DNA of 39,793 nt from Candidatus Minthosoma caballi (GTDB lineage Bacteria; Bacteroidota; Bacteroidia; Bacteroidales; Bacteroidaceae). The stretch's first letter is position 1, and the number at the start of each line of letters is the position of its first letter. This document shows, one piece after another, positions 17,580-27,389 of this stretch. The stretch is taken from assembly GCA_018064505.1 (NCBI GenBank), contig JAGHVC010000121.1, forward strand, positions 1 to 39,793. The letters are read 5' to 3'. The position numbers and the translations under genes were made by a program. The notes beneath the pieces were generated by a model. The model saw only the letters and a list, made by a program, of their open reading frames with translations. It was not told where the DNA came from and searched no databases.

Positions 17580-18887
17580 TCATTCTGACGATTTCATGTT
17601 AATAAATTTGATTCGTCCTCCGAATTTATTAGTAGCTTTACGCTTAAAAGAATTTCCTGTAAACACCCAATTCTTTGTCCTGCCAATGCCGTAGAAAATG
17701 TATGGATCGGTGTTAGCATCGGAAGAGTTGTTTGTCACAACAATGTTGTCTGCTACATTGTCGCATTCGACGGCAAACTCGAATGCGCGTGTACTGTTAG
17801 TGATTGTGTTGTTATTGATTTTCACATTGTGTACAGGACCTTTGTGCCTATTAGAGATAACACCGATTGCTGCGTTCTTGCCTTTGCAGCGATCTATGAC
17901 ATTATTGCTGATTATGATACGGTTGATGGTGTAAGCAGTATTGTTTGGCTCAATATCGATTGCACCAGGCATTGTGCCATGTGATGAGTTGATTATGTGA
18001 TTGCTTTTGACCAAAACATCTTGCCCGTTGATTATAGATACTCCGTTTCTATTGCATGACTTATAGCCGTCAATAAAGTTGTTCTTTATCACAACATTCA
18101 TATTGCGTGCTCTTTCACCTGTATTCTCATTGTCGCCATAGTGATTAAGGCAAATAGCATCTCCCCAGAAGTTATGGAAAGTGCAGTTTGTGATAGATAG
18201 ATTTTTTACCCCCATAGTGCTAATGGTATGGCAATGCTCTTGCTCCTTTACGAAGTCTGTTGACTCACTCTCGACTTTGAATGATAGTTTTTGAATCGTT
18301 ATATCATGAATGCTGCCAGGAATATCTTTAGGTTTGCTGTAAATACATAGAGTACCAGCCATTTCTGATGTACAGAGCACGCTTCCTGTTTCTCCTCTAA
18401 GCATGACTCCAGAACGATAAATGCCAATATGGTATGGCTTGTTGATTTTGTAGAGAGGAGTATGGAATGACTTTAGACGATAAATACCTGAAGGGAAAAA
18501 TACCTTGTTGGAAATCGATAAGATGTTGTTTATGTTTGATGCATCGTCTTGATTCCCATCTTTATAGCATAGCCATGCAGCATTGAATTCTTTGTTGCTG
18601 ATAGTGCCGCTGAGTTTAGAACCTTTTAGGTTTATAGAGCCTTTTAGCATCGTGTTCGTGAAAGTGATAGGTGCACTAATTGCTCCACCGTTAAACACGA
18701 TTGTACATCCTTTAGGCACAACGACTTTCTTGTTGCTTTTATGATTGTGAGTCAATACATAAGTTGTGTTTTCTTTTGTGAAGAATGACTCAATTCTTGT
18801 GTTTGCGGAATCATAGATTTTGCTTGCAGCAAGCAATGTAGTCACTTGCAATATTAAGATGAATATGAATAATGAAAGTCGTTGCAT
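17580..18887 (-). CDS. Secreted right-handed beta-helix protein
   Basis: The 435-residue protein has a signal peptide (about 20 residues, ending LLAASK). It then shows repeated short strands and Asn-rich turns such as NVVIKNNFIDG, VLVKSNHIINS, IIISNNVIDR and VKINNNTITN. This pattern is that of a parallel beta-helix, the fold of pectate lyases and many polysaccharide-processing proteins. I see no recognisable catalytic set, so lyase, hydrolase, epimerase or structural roles all remain possible. It is the last gene of the minus-strand arm. The context favours acting on the locus's own polymer outside the cytoplasm, as colanic-acid WcaM is thought to do. Confidence 0.8.
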   Translation of the reverse strand: MQRLSLFIFILILQVTTLLAASKIYDSANTRIESFFTKENTTYVLTHNHKSNKKVVVPKGCTIVFNGGAISAPITFTNTMLKGSINLKGSKLSGTISNKEFNAAWLCYKDGNQDDASNINNILSISNKVFFPSGIYRLKSFHTPLYKINKPYHIGIYRSGVMLRGETGSVLCTSEMAGTLCIYSKPKDIPGSIHDITIQKLSFKVESESTDFVKEQEHCHTISTMGVKNLSITNCTFHNFWGDAICLNHYGDNENTGERARNMNVVIKNNFIDGYKSCNRNGVSIINGQDVLVKSNHIINSSHGTMPGAIDIEPNNTAYTINRIIISNNVIDRCKGKNAAIGVISNRHKGPVHNVKINNNTITNSTRAFEFAVECDNVADNIVVTNNSSDANTDPYIFYGIGRTKNWVFTGNSFKRKATNKFGGRIKFINMKSSE

Positions 18888-18926
18888 TTCTACAGAATGA
18901 TATGTTTTGTATTTCAGTTAATTAGC

Positions 18927-19817
18927 TTATTTCTTTTCTGGCAGAACAAGCCATTCTCCAAATGTATAATCCCATGATTCTGGGTTGAAGGGCACTGTGC
19001 CACTCCAATGGAAGAATGTGAGTTCGCCAAAATATATTTTGCCCTTCACATTATATAAGTCAACGCGTACATGAGGCATGCCTGCAGAAAGTTTTTCTGC
19101 AATTTCCAGCATTTTGTTGAAGTTCTCTGGGCGCATCTTAGGCACATTGCTGTTTGGATGTCCATTGGTGAAAGGCAGATGATTCCATTCTGTGTCGTAG
19201 AAATCGAATTTTGTTTCTTCATCCTTTTTCTGACGATCAGATGCTACAAACAATGCTTTTGGTGTTCCATTGAAGCAGAAGATTTTATAATCGCAAAGTT
19301 CACCGCTTTCATCTTCCATGTATTGTTCAGCAATGATGCGTGGCTTGACATTCTTGTATGGATACTCTTTGTTGTATTTATAATAATTCACTCCCCAGCC
19401 TTTTTTCAGTTTTTCTTTTGCTTTCTCAGTGTCGAGTGAGTTTTTGTCTTTGCAAACAACAATACCTCCGCTATCACTTGTCACTTTGATGACGAATTGA
19501 TTAGGAAGGCATTCCCAATCAATTTCGTCAACACTGTTCCATACTCCGTATGTTGGAATGATGTATTCATCTCCTATGAGTGCTGCAACATGTTTTTTTG
19601 CTTCAACCTTATCAACGAGCTTTGAGTATTCTGGTTTTTTGTAATAAAGTTTCAACCATTGTAGTTTCTCATTATATGTCTTTGGATTCTTTAGATTGAG
19701 TGGGCGCCCCATATCAAACTTGAATTTCCATCTGAGATATAGGGAGTCAGGTAGAATGCTTGCAGAGTACTCAAGCAATCGTCTTTCGACCTTGAATTTG
19801 AAAGTGTTGAATGTCAT
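18927..19817 (-). CDS. TupA-like ATP-grasp protein
   Basis: The 296-residue protein matches the ATP-grasp TupA family (PF14305): it begins with a short helical stretch, then FDMGRPLNLKNPKTYNEKLQ and VDKVEAKKHVA, followed by VIKVTSDSGGIVVCKD and PRIIAEQYMEDESGELCDYK. The C-terminal part has ATP-grasp-like acidic residues (HVRVDLYNVKGKIYFGELTF). Characterised relatives join teichuronopeptide or amide-linked components to polymers. The family suggests that the polysaccharide may carry an amide-linked amino acid or similar group, but the substrate is unknown. It follows the flippase by 20 bases. Confidence 0.85.
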   Translation of the reverse strand: MTFNTFKFKVERRLLEYSASILPDSLYLRWKFKFDMGRPLNLKNPKTYNEKLQWLKLYYKKPEYSKLVDKVEAKKHVAALIGDEYIIPTYGVWNSVDEIDWECLPNQFVIKVTSDSGGIVVCKDKNSLDTEKAKEKLKKGWGVNYYKYNKEYPYKNVKPRIIAEQYMEDESGELCDYKIFCFNGTPKALFVASDRQKKDEETKFDFYDTEWNHLPFTNGHPNSNVPKMRPENFNKMLEIAEKLSAGMPHVRVDLYNVKGKIYFGELTFFHWSGTVPFNPESWDYTFGEWLVLPEKK

Positions 19818-19837
19818 AGACTATCGTATGAGTAGAG

Positions 19838-21286
19838 TTATTTCTTCTTTAATATTGATTTGAGATTCAGGAGTATATTCCTTTCTTCAGAGAATATGCA
19901 GATTGTCGCAATGTATGTGATAGAGCATAGGCACACATATAGGATTTGTATTGCTAAACTATTAGAAGAGGGAAGAATAAGCCATATTGCAACCATTGCA
20001 ACAGAACCAGTAAGGGAGCCTTTTATGTTGTTCATCATCTTCCAGAATGAGATGTGAATAAGGTTATAGATGATGATTGCATTGACAAGAATCATTTGGA
20101 ATCTAATCAATGAGCGTGAGATGTATAGAGTCTCAAATCCATGTTGAATAGCAATAAGTACTACAGGAATGAGTACTACGAGATGCAGGCATTGAGCAAG
20201 CACTGATAATTTTGGCTTGCCAAGCGAGCGATAGATTTCGCTTGAATAGTGACTAAGAATGATTGTAACCGAACTCGTTAGTCCCCACCACCCAATAAAA
20301 CCGGATGCTTCTGTCCATTGGTCACCTAAAAGTATGTTAGTGATAGTGTCAGAGAATAGGAAAATGCCAACTCCAATTGGCACTACAAGCAATCCTACAA
20401 TCTTTTGGAATCGTAGGAACATCAATTTGAATTCATCGGGATTGTCTTGTAATCGTGACAATGCAGAGAACAAAACCGGTGTAGTGGCTGCTATGATGAG
20501 ATTCATGATTTGCCCCACAGTTCCAATGGAAGTCCTGTATATGCCCATGTAATATGTGGAGAGAATAGAACCAACAAAAAAAACATCAATATAACTTGTA
20601 AACCAAATACTTATAGCTTCAATAAGTGACCAAGATGTGAACGAGAACATGCTTTTGAACAAATCGCAACTATAGAACATGGTTGGCTTCCACCTTGATT
20701 TTGCTGTCAGAATAATTGCATTGAGCAAGTTTTGTGCAATCATGCCCACAATCAATGACCAATAGCTGCGAGTGAAATATGCTATTGGAATTGTGATAAT
20801 TAATGGAACAAGAATTCCAGCGATGCGCACAACGAAGAGTGTTCGAAAATCAAAGAAGCGTTTGTAAATTGCCATCTGAATGCTTGAAAAAGCAGCAATT
20901 GGTATACATACGCATGATACGGCAATGACAAGACTGTGCTTTTCTTCTCCCATCATTCTGGCTATTTGAGGAGAAAAGATAGCAAATATAGCCCAAAGAA
21001 AAAGCGAAAGTCCAAGATTTGTCCAAAAAGCTACGGTTGAAGAGCGGAAAAGGCTTTCATCATCTTCAAATTTGTTTTGAATTATGTATTTCTGAAAACC
21101 TGCATCCGTGAATATTTCCGCAAAACTAATGACAAGCGTTGCTGTGACGAGAACACCAAATGCTTCTGGTGCCAATAGCCTAGCAAGCACCATAGTTGTG
21201 ACAGGAGTCACAAGCTTTGCTGCTATCTCTGTTATAGCTGACCACTTTGTGGCATTCTTAACTTGCTTATTCAGTGTTTCTGACAT
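19838..21286 (-). CDS. Wzx-type lipid-linked oligosaccharide flippase (MOP superfamily)
   Basis: The 482-residue protein has about 12-14 hydrophobic helices. Its N-terminal pattern is typical of polysaccharide transporters (NATKWSAITEIAAKL, ARLLAPEAFGVLVTATLVIS, then FTDAGFQKYIIQ). The family moves undecaprenyl-linked repeat units from the cytoplasmic to the periplasmic face. This flippase on the minus arm complements the polymerase on the plus arm, completing a Wzx/Wzy pathway. Confidence 0.92.
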   Translation of the reverse strand: MSETLNKQVKNATKWSAITEIAAKLVTPVTTMVLARLLAPEAFGVLVTATLVISFAEIFTDAGFQKYIIQNKFEDDESLFRSSTVAFWTNLGLSLFLWAIFAIFSPQIARMMGEEKHSLVIAVSCVCIPIAAFSSIQMAIYKRFFDFRTLFVVRIAGILVPLIITIPIAYFTRSYWSLIVGMIAQNLLNAIILTAKSRWKPTMFYSCDLFKSMFSFTSWSLIEAISIWFTSYIDVFFVGSILSTYYMGIYRTSIGTVGQIMNLIIAATTPVLFSALSRLQDNPDEFKLMFLRFQKIVGLLVVPIGVGIFLFSDTITNILLGDQWTEASGFIGWWGLTSSVTIILSHYSSEIYRSLGKPKLSVLAQCLHLVVLIPVVLIAIQHGFETLYISRSLIRFQMILVNAIIIYNLIHISFWKMMNNIKGSLTGSVAMVAIWLILPSSNSLAIQILYVCLCSITYIATICIFSEERNILLNLKSILKKK

Positions 21287-21311
21287 GCTTTATTTGATAG
21301 CTATGTATAGA

Positions 21312-21773
21312 TTAATATTTCCTAAAGGTGAGTTTACATATGTGGTCTTTTAAGACCATTCTTGATGAAGACAGTTCGTCAATGTGATATGATGCTTTTG
21401 TGCGCCCAGGCTTATTGGGGTCAGATGTTGGATATACTCCATATAGCAACAATGTGTCAGCTTCTTCTATTGGTACCCAGTTGTTGTTGTCTTGCAATGT
21501 TTCGTTTTTTGAGTTGTAACAAATGTCTGTAAGCAACAAACTATCTTCTTTGTGTCGAACATGAGCAAAGAATGGATTATTGTCTGTTGTTGACATTTGT
21601 AGCAGATTCAGGCGAAAACACCAATAAGCATGATCTGGCTTTTTGTTCATTATATCTCCATCTTTCTCTATAGATGTGAGTTGCCACATGCCATCTAATT
21701 CTTTGTCATCTGGCAATTTGTCGCAAGACACAAATGCAAGAATTGATACTATTAGTATTGCTATTTGTTTCAT
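21312..21773 (-). CDS. Small lipoprotein coupled to Wzi (lipocalin-like)
   Basis: The 153-residue protein starts with a lipoprotein signal (MKQIAILIVSILAFVS-C; Cys17 after LAFVS). After it, DGMWQLTSIEKDG and several beta-rich stretches resemble lipocalin-like small proteins of Bacteroidetes such as DUF4488. Its ATG overlaps the TGA of wzi (ATGA at 21770-21773), which points to translational coupling and a shared role. It is placed between the capsule-assembly protein and the flippase. I do not recognise a precise family or function; a periplasmic or outer-membrane accessory to Wzi is inference. Confidence 0.75.
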   Translation of the reverse strand: MKQIAILIVSILAFVSCDKLPDDKELDGMWQLTSIEKDGDIMNKKPDHAYWCFRLNLLQMSTTDNNPFFAHVRHKEDSLLLTDICYNSKNETLQDNNNWVPIEEADTLLLYGVYPTSDPNKPGRTKASYHIDELSSSRMVLKDHICKLTFRKY

Positions 21774-23284
21774 TTTCTTCTTTTTCTAAATGAAGGATAG
21801 ATTGATTTTCTCACGGTAAGTTGCGCTCCTGTAGTGTTTCCGATGATTTCACTATGGCTAATTGCGAAAGCTAGTGTACCGCTCCAATCTTTTGCCCAAG
21901 CAGGGGAGTATTGAGCAGAAACCATATAGTGTTGGTCATTTGCAATCTCATCAAAAGGTTTTGCATAAGTGCCCCAATTTCTTGAAAATGTTGCTTTTGC
22001 AACCCAATGCACTTCTTTGCAAGGATCACCATCTATTCCGATATGCCATGCTTGTAAGCGATTGTTGTAGAAATGTAGTTTATGAGGCGTATTATAGATT
22101 GGAGAAGTGAGAAGAGGATTGCCAATTGCCATTCCCCAATGTTGCCAACCAGAATATATGTGATGGTTATAATAATTGTCACGACCTGCTAATTGCTCAG
22201 GAATGTTTGCTGTCTCATCATGATATACGGCTCCCGATTGATCTTTTGTGCTTATATGTTCAATGAGCAAGTGGCTGGCTATGTTGTTTTTTGGTAGCCT
22301 TGCCTCTATCCCGAGCAGATGATCATAAATTCCATATTGGACAACTAACATTGAATGATCTTCAAAAAACCTCTCAAAATAGGCTCCGATTCCCCAATTA
22401 TCAGTATCCCATTGTAGACGCATATTGTATGAACCTAAAGTGTTGCCTGCGGCATTTTGATATGCTCCATCAGTTTCATCACTGCTTCCCATTGGCCAGA
22501 ATGCATGCCAGAAGGCGTTTAAGTTCTCTTTGAAATGTCTTGTTGTTGTTCCTTCAATTCCTCTGCCTTCGAGATTATAACATGTGCCACCAAACTGAGC
22601 CATCATTTGTAAGCCAATATCAAAAGTCAAAGGAAATTTATCCTCACGGCCAATCTTGAAGTATATAGCTTTTTCGTGATATAAGATATTTGATCTATAT
22701 CTTTGAGTGTTCTTGTCCGCAGTCCAATTCTCAATCCATCTGCCATCAGTTGTCATGCCATAACCTAACCTGCCTTTTACTTTCAGCCAATTATGCATTC
22801 CTGGAATAGAAAAATAATCAATCTCACCTAGCACCATTGGAATAGGAGCAGAGTTAATGCCATGTGAAAGTCCTCCGCTTGTAAGTTCATCGTTTCGTAA
22901 GTCTATGCCTCTTTCTTTTGCTCCAATCAATATGCCAAGCTTCTTCCATTCCATTTCCGCATATGCCTGATGAATAAAAAAGCTAGATTGAGCATTTTGG
23001 CTAAGCATAATATCTACCCCATATCCTCTTTTCCATAGACGAAGAGAATCATTATCCATATCTCTATGGAAATTCACTCTTTCGTAGGAAGAATTTGCAC
23101 ATGGAGACACAATTCCGTATTTATTACTTGAAAGCCATAATGGAGCGTTTTCACCGCTGCTCGCAGTACCAGAAACTTCTATGTCAAGAGTGGTTCCATC
23201 TATTATTGAAGCGCCATCGTTTTGTGCGCATACGGTATGAATAAAAAAACAAGCAAGAAGCGACAGTATGAAGTTTTTTTTCAT
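21770..23284 (-). CDS. Capsule assembly Wzi-family outer-membrane protein
   Basis: The 504-residue protein has a signal peptide ending near HTVCA-QN. Its aromatic-rich strand pattern is typical of Bacteroidetes Wzi (PF14052): NAPLWLSSNKYGIVSP near the start, then GILIGAKERGIDLRNDELTSG and a series of beta-strands to the C-terminus. Wzi-type proteins help attach or organise capsular polymer at the outer membrane. It is the first polysaccharide gene of the minus arm and lies 62 bases after trmD, with no strong promoter visible in between, so it may be read from the trmD transcript. Confidence 0.85.
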   Translation of the reverse strand: MKKNFILSLLACFFIHTVCAQNDGASIIDGTTLDIEVSGTASSGENAPLWLSSNKYGIVSPCANSSYERVNFHRDMDNDSLRLWKRGYGVDIMLSQNAQSSFFIHQAYAEMEWKKLGILIGAKERGIDLRNDELTSGGLSHGINSAPIPMVLGEIDYFSIPGMHNWLKVKGRLGYGMTTDGRWIENWTADKNTQRYRSNILYHEKAIYFKIGREDKFPLTFDIGLQMMAQFGGTCYNLEGRGIEGTTTRHFKENLNAFWHAFWPMGSSDETDGAYQNAAGNTLGSYNMRLQWDTDNWGIGAYFERFFEDHSMLVVQYGIYDHLLGIEARLPKNNIASHLLIEHISTKDQSGAVYHDETANIPEQLAGRDNYYNHHIYSGWQHWGMAIGNPLLTSPIYNTPHKLHFYNNRLQAWHIGIDGDPCKEVHWVAKATFSRNWGTYAKPFDEIANDQHYMVSAQYSPAWAKDWSGTLAFAISHSEIIGNTTGAQLTVRKSIYPSFRKRRK

Positions 23285-23346
23285 TCTTATTGATATATGC
23301 TTTGAATGGGGAAAGAAATCGTAAGATAATTCTAAGGAGGAAAATT

Positions 23347-24045
23347 CTATCTCTTCAACAAATCAGGACGGAGACGCTTTGTGCGCTCCATTGATTGTTG
23401 AAACTCCCATTCTTTTATTTTTGCTTCGTGTCCAGATAGAAGAATTTCGGGAACTGCCCATGTTTCATCAGGATTAGATGCAGGGTGATATTGAGCAGGG
23501 CGAGTATAAACAGGTGGTTCAAGGAGATTATCTTGGAAAGAATCGGATAGTGCACTTTCTACATCTCCTATTACACCAGGGATTACACGAACAATTGAAT
23601 CTGCCATTACGGCTGCTGCGAGTTCACCGCCTGTTAGGACATAATCTCCAATACTTACTTCTTTAGTGATAATGTGTTCGCGGATACGATAGTCAATCCC
23701 TTTGTAGTGGCCACAAAGAATGATGATGTTCTTCTTGAGAGACAATTCGTTTGCCATAGGTTGGTCGAACTTTTCGCCATCAGGAGCCGTGAAGATTATC
23801 TCATCGTAATCGCGTTCTGCTTTCAAAGCTGCAATGCATGCGTCTATAGGTTGGCATTGCATAAGCATTCCTGCTGCACCACCAAAAGGGTAGTCATCAA
23901 CTCGCTTATGCTTATCTTCTGTATAGTCGCGGAGATTATGAACATAAATCTCAGCAAGGCCCTTTTTTTGGGCCCTGCCGAGAATGCTTTCTTTTGTGAA
24001 AGGTTCTATCAATTCTGGTAGAACCGTTATGATATCTATGCGCAT
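23347..24045 (-). CDS. trmD: tRNA (guanine(37)-N1)-methyltransferase
   Basis: This 232-residue SPOUT methyltransferase transfers methyl from S-adenosylmethionine to G37 of tRNAs, which prevents +1 frameshifting. The opening [43 protein letters not shown] and the trefoil-knot cofactor site [16 protein letters not shown] are all present. The catalytic Asp lies in the DSF motif at residues 168-170. Unlike many genomes, it is not next to rimM or rplS here. It lies downstream of carB and upstream of wzi. Confidence 0.96.
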   Translation of the reverse strand: MRIDIITVLPELIEPFTKESILGRAQKKGLAEIYVHNLRDYTEDKHKRVDDYPFGGAAGMLMQCQPIDACIAALKAERDYDEIIFTAPDGEKFDQPMANELSLKKNIIILCGHYKGIDYRIREHIITKEVSIGDYVLTGGELAAAVMADSIVRVIPGVIGDVESALSDSFQDNLLEPPVYTRPAQYHPASNPDETWAVPEILLSGHEAKIKEWEFQQSMERTKRLRPDLLKR

Positions 24046-24103
24046 TTGTTTAGTGAGTAGAGAAAACCCCTGTTTACTGAGTTTTCATTTTCATATTGTT
24101 GTG

Positions 24104-24111
24104 CAAATCTA
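24104..24111 (-). promoter_or_regulatory. Candidate -7 element of trmD
   Basis: The minus strand reads TAGATTTG, matching TAnnTTTG, 58 bases before the trmD ATG. The nearest upstream TTTG is 26 bases away, longer than usual. It lies in the 106-bp gap after carB. Confidence 0.4.
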
Positions 24112-24151
24112 ACACTTTTTTCCCACTTTTCACTAAACAAACAATATTTTT

Positions 24152-27100
24152 TTAGAATTCGCTCCAAGCTTTTATCTCAATATCATCAAGACTCTTATTA
24201 CAGAATGCATTGATAAATGCGCTTGCAAGACGAGGGTTTGTAATGAGAGGAATGTTGAGATCGATAGCAGCACGGCGAATCTTGTAACCATTAGAAAGCT
24301 CACTTACAGTAAGGTCTTTTGGAACATTGACTACCATATCAATCTCTTTATTATGGAGCATATCGAGTGCTTGTGGTAACTGTCCTTCTTCTGATGGCCA
24401 ATATACACGAGTGTTCTCTATTCCATTATCATTTAAGTATTTGCTTGTGCCGCCAGTAGCAAAGATGTTGTAGCCATGCTTCTTCAATGTCTTTGCAGCA
24501 TCAAGCATTTCTGCTTTTTGTTTACCTGTACCTGTTGAGAGAAGAATATTCTTTTCTGGTATACGATGACCAACAGACAGCATTGAGCAGAGGAGGGCAG
24601 AGGCTGTGTCATCACCAATACAACCAACTTCGCCTGTAGAAGCCATATCTACTCCAAGTACAGGGTCTGCTTTCTGAAGACGGTTGAAAGAGAACTGTGA
24701 TGCCTTGATGCCAACATACTCAATGTCAAACAGATTCTTATGAGGTTTTTCTACAGGAACGCCAAGCATAATCTTTGTTGCGAGGTCGATAAGGTTTATC
24801 TTGAGAACCTTGCTGACAAATGGGAATGAGCGTGAAGCACGGAGGTTTGTCTCTATGACAAGTATGTCATTGTCCTTTGCCATGTATTGACAGTTGAATG
24901 GACCAGATATGTTGAGTTCCTTAGCAAGAAGGCGCGAAATCTTCTTTATGCGACGCATAGTTTCAACATAGAGTTTCTGAGGTGGGAATTGAAGAGTGGC
25001 ATCTCCTGAGTGTACACCAGCGAATTCAATGTGCTCAGATATTGCGTATGCAATGATTTCTCCATCCTTTGCAACAGCGTCGAAGTCAATTTCTTTTGCA
25101 TGCTCAATAAACTTGCTAACAACTACAGGGTGCTTCTTGCTGACATTTGCAGCGAGTTTAAGGAAGCGCTCAAGCTCATCTTGGTTTGAACAAACATTCA
25201 TTGCTGCTCCGGAAAGAACATATGAAGGACGGACAAGTACAGGGAATCCAACTCGTTCGATAAACTCGTTGATGTCATCCATGCTTGTAAGTGCTGCCCA
25301 TTCTGGCTGGTCAATGCCAAGTCTGTCACAGAGTTGAGAGAACTTATCGCGGTCTTCACAATTGTCAATGCTTTCTGGAGTTGTTCCTAATATAGGAATA
25401 TTCTCATCATTAAGACGCATCGCAAGATTATTAGGAATCTGTCCGCCTGTTGACACAATCACACCATGTGGATTCTCCAGTTCAATAATATCAAGGACTC
25501 TTTCAAAAGTAAGTTCGTCGAAATAAAGACGGTCACACATGTCATAATCCGTGGATACAGTCTCTGGGTTATAGTTTATCATGATGGAACGATAACCCTC
25601 TTTTCTGATAGTGTTAAGTGCCTGAACTCCACACCAGTCGAATTCTACACTAGAACCAATGCGATAAGCGCCAGAGCCAAGCACTATGATTGACCTTCCG
25701 TCGTTTTCGTACTCTATGTCGTGAGCCACTCCTGAGTAAGTAACATAAAGGTAGTTTGTTTGAGCAGGGTATTCAGCCGCAAGAGTATCTATTTGCTTTA
25801 CAACTGGTGTTACTCCCATCTTTTTGCGACAGTTACGCACAATGTTAATAGCCTCTTCTTGATCTATCTGAGTTTCAAGTCCAACAGCTCGTGAGATTTG
25901 GAAGTCAGTGAAGCCTTGTACCTTTGCCTTACGCATAAGATCAACACTAACTCCCTTTAGAGAACCGCATTTCTGAAGCTCGCCATAAGTGTTATAAATA
26001 TTCTGCAGTTTTTGCAAGAACCATTTGTCAATCTTTGTGAGATCATGAATCTGGTCGATTGTATATCCTTGGTGAATTGCTTTCTCAACAACAAGAACAC
26101 GCTTGTCTGTTGGTGCCTTAAGTGCAGAATCAATATCTTCAATCTTGAGTTCTTTGTTGCCGACAAATCCATGAAGGCCTTGGCCAATCATGCGAAGTCC
26201 TTTTTGAATTGATTCTTCGAATGTGCGGCCAATGGCCATTACCTCACCAACAGATTTCATTGAAGAACCAAGCTCACGGTCAACGCCACGGAACTTGCCA
26301 AGATCCCAACGAGGAATCTTACATACAACATAGTCGAGTGCTGGTTCAAAGAATGCGGAAGTGGTTTTAGTTACGGAATTCTTCAAGTCGAACAGCCCGT
26401 ATCCAAGGCCAAGCTTAGCAGCAACAAATGCAAGAGGATATCCTGTAGCTTTTGATGCAAGAGCTGATGAACGAGAAAGACGAGCATTTACTTCTATTAC
26501 TCTATAGTCCTCTGATTCTGGATCAAAAGCATATTGAACATTACACTCACCAACAATACCAATATGGCGAATAATCTTTATTGCAAGTGCGCGAAGTTTA
26601 TGATATTCTGAGTTTGTAAGTGTTTGTGATGGTGCAATAACAATTGACTCACCTGTATGGATACCGAGTGGGTCAAAGTTTTCCATGTTACAAACAGTAA
26701 TACAGTTATCAAAACGGTCACGAACTACTTCATATTCTATTTCTTTCCATCCTTTTAGTGATTTCTCAACGAGAACTTGTGGAGAAAAAGAAAAAGCCTT
26801 CTCTGCAAGCTTGTTAAGTTCTTCTTCATTGTCGCAGAAACCAGAGCCAAGACCTCCAAGTGCATATGCAGCACGGATAATAACAGGATAGCCAAGTTCC
26901 TTTGCTGCCTTTTGAGCTTCATCAATGCTTTCACACGCTTGACTCTTAATAGTCTTAACTTCGATTTCGTCAAGTTTCTTCACAAAGAGCTCACGATCCT
27001 CTGTGTCAATGATTGCTTGTACAGGAGTTCCAAGAACTTGCACATTGTATTTTTCAAGAATCTTCTGCTCATAGAGAGCTACACCGCAGTTAAGAGCTGT

Positions 27101-27376
27101 CTGTCCACCGAAAGCAAGGAGAATACCTTGAGGTTGCTCTTTTTGAATGACTTTTTCTACGAAGAAAGGAGTGACTGGCAAGAAATAAATTTTGTCTGCA
27201 ACACCTTCAGAAGTTTGCACTGTTGCAATGTTTGGATTAATGAGGATGGTCTCGATGCCTTCTTCTTTAAGAGCCTTAAGGGCTTGAGAACCAGAGTAAT
27301 CAAACTCACCAGCTTCACCAATCTTGAGTGCGCCTGAACCAAGGAGCAGGACTTTCTTTATATTTGTATCTATCAT
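24152..27376 (-). CDS. carB: Carbamoyl-phosphate synthase, large subunit
   Basis: The 1074-residue length is usual for CarB. The N-terminal half starts KKVLLLGSGALKIGEAGEFD and contains the first ATP-grasp domain (VVRDRFDNCITVCNMENFDP, VEVNARLSRSSALASK-like motif). A central oligomerisation region follows. The second ATP-grasp half begins near SIIVLGSGAYRIGSSVEFDW. The C-terminal MGS-like allosteric domain includes KKHGYNIFATGGTSKYL. It makes carbamoyl phosphate from bicarbonate, ammonia and two ATP for pyrimidine and arginine synthesis. It starts 13 bases after carA, so the two subunits are co-expressed. Confidence 0.97.
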   Translation of the reverse strand: MIDTNIKKVLLLGSGALKIGEAGEFDYSGSQALKALKEEGIETILINPNIATVQTSEGVADKIYFLPVTPFFVEKVIQKEQPQGILLAFGGQTALNCGVALYEQKILEKYNVQVLGTPVQAIIDTEDRELFVKKLDEIEVKTIKSQACESIDEAQKAAKELGYPVIIRAAYALGGLGSGFCDNEEELNKLAEKAFSFSPQVLVEKSLKGWKEIEYEVVRDRFDNCITVCNMENFDPLGIHTGESIVIAPSQTLTNSEYHKLRALAIKIIRHIGIVGECNVQYAFDPESEDYRVIEVNARLSRSSALASKATGYPLAFVAAKLGLGYGLFDLKNSVTKTTSAFFEPALDYVVCKIPRWDLGKFRGVDRELGSSMKSVGEVMAIGRTFEESIQKGLRMIGQGLHGFVGNKELKIEDIDSALKAPTDKRVLVVEKAIHQGYTIDQIHDLTKIDKWFLQKLQNIYNTYGELQKCGSLKGVSVDLMRKAKVQGFTDFQISRAVGLETQIDQEEAINIVRNCRKKMGVTPVVKQIDTLAAEYPAQTNYLYVTYSGVAHDIEYENDGRSIIVLGSGAYRIGSSVEFDWCGVQALNTIRKEGYRSIMINYNPETVSTDYDMCDRLYFDELTFERVLDIIELENPHGVIVSTGGQIPNNLAMRLNDENIPILGTTPESIDNCEDRDKFSQLCDRLGIDQPEWAALTSMDDINEFIERVGFPVLVRPSYVLSGAAMNVCSNQDELERFLKLAANVSKKHPVVVSKFIEHAKEIDFDAVAKDGEIIAYAISEHIEFAGVHSGDATLQFPPQKLYVETMRRIKKISRLLAKELNISGPFNCQYMAKDNDILVIETNLRASRSFPFVSKVLKINLIDLATKIMLGVPVEKPHKNLFDIEYVGIKASQFSFNRLQKADPVLGVDMASTGEVGCIGDDTASALLCSMLSVGHRIPEKNILLSTGTGKQKAEMLDAAKTLKKHGYNIFATGGTSKYLNDNGIENTRVYWPSEEGQLPQALDMLHNKEIDMVVNVPKDLTVSELSNGYKIRRAAIDLNIPLITNPRLASAFINAFCNKSLDDIEIKAWSEF

Positions 27377-27389
27377 TGGATTTCTGTCA

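Noticed and set aside
26777-27337. 186-codon plus-strand open frame opposite carB
   Set aside because: It lies entirely inside the conserved carB coding region and has no recognisable features; it is a shadow.
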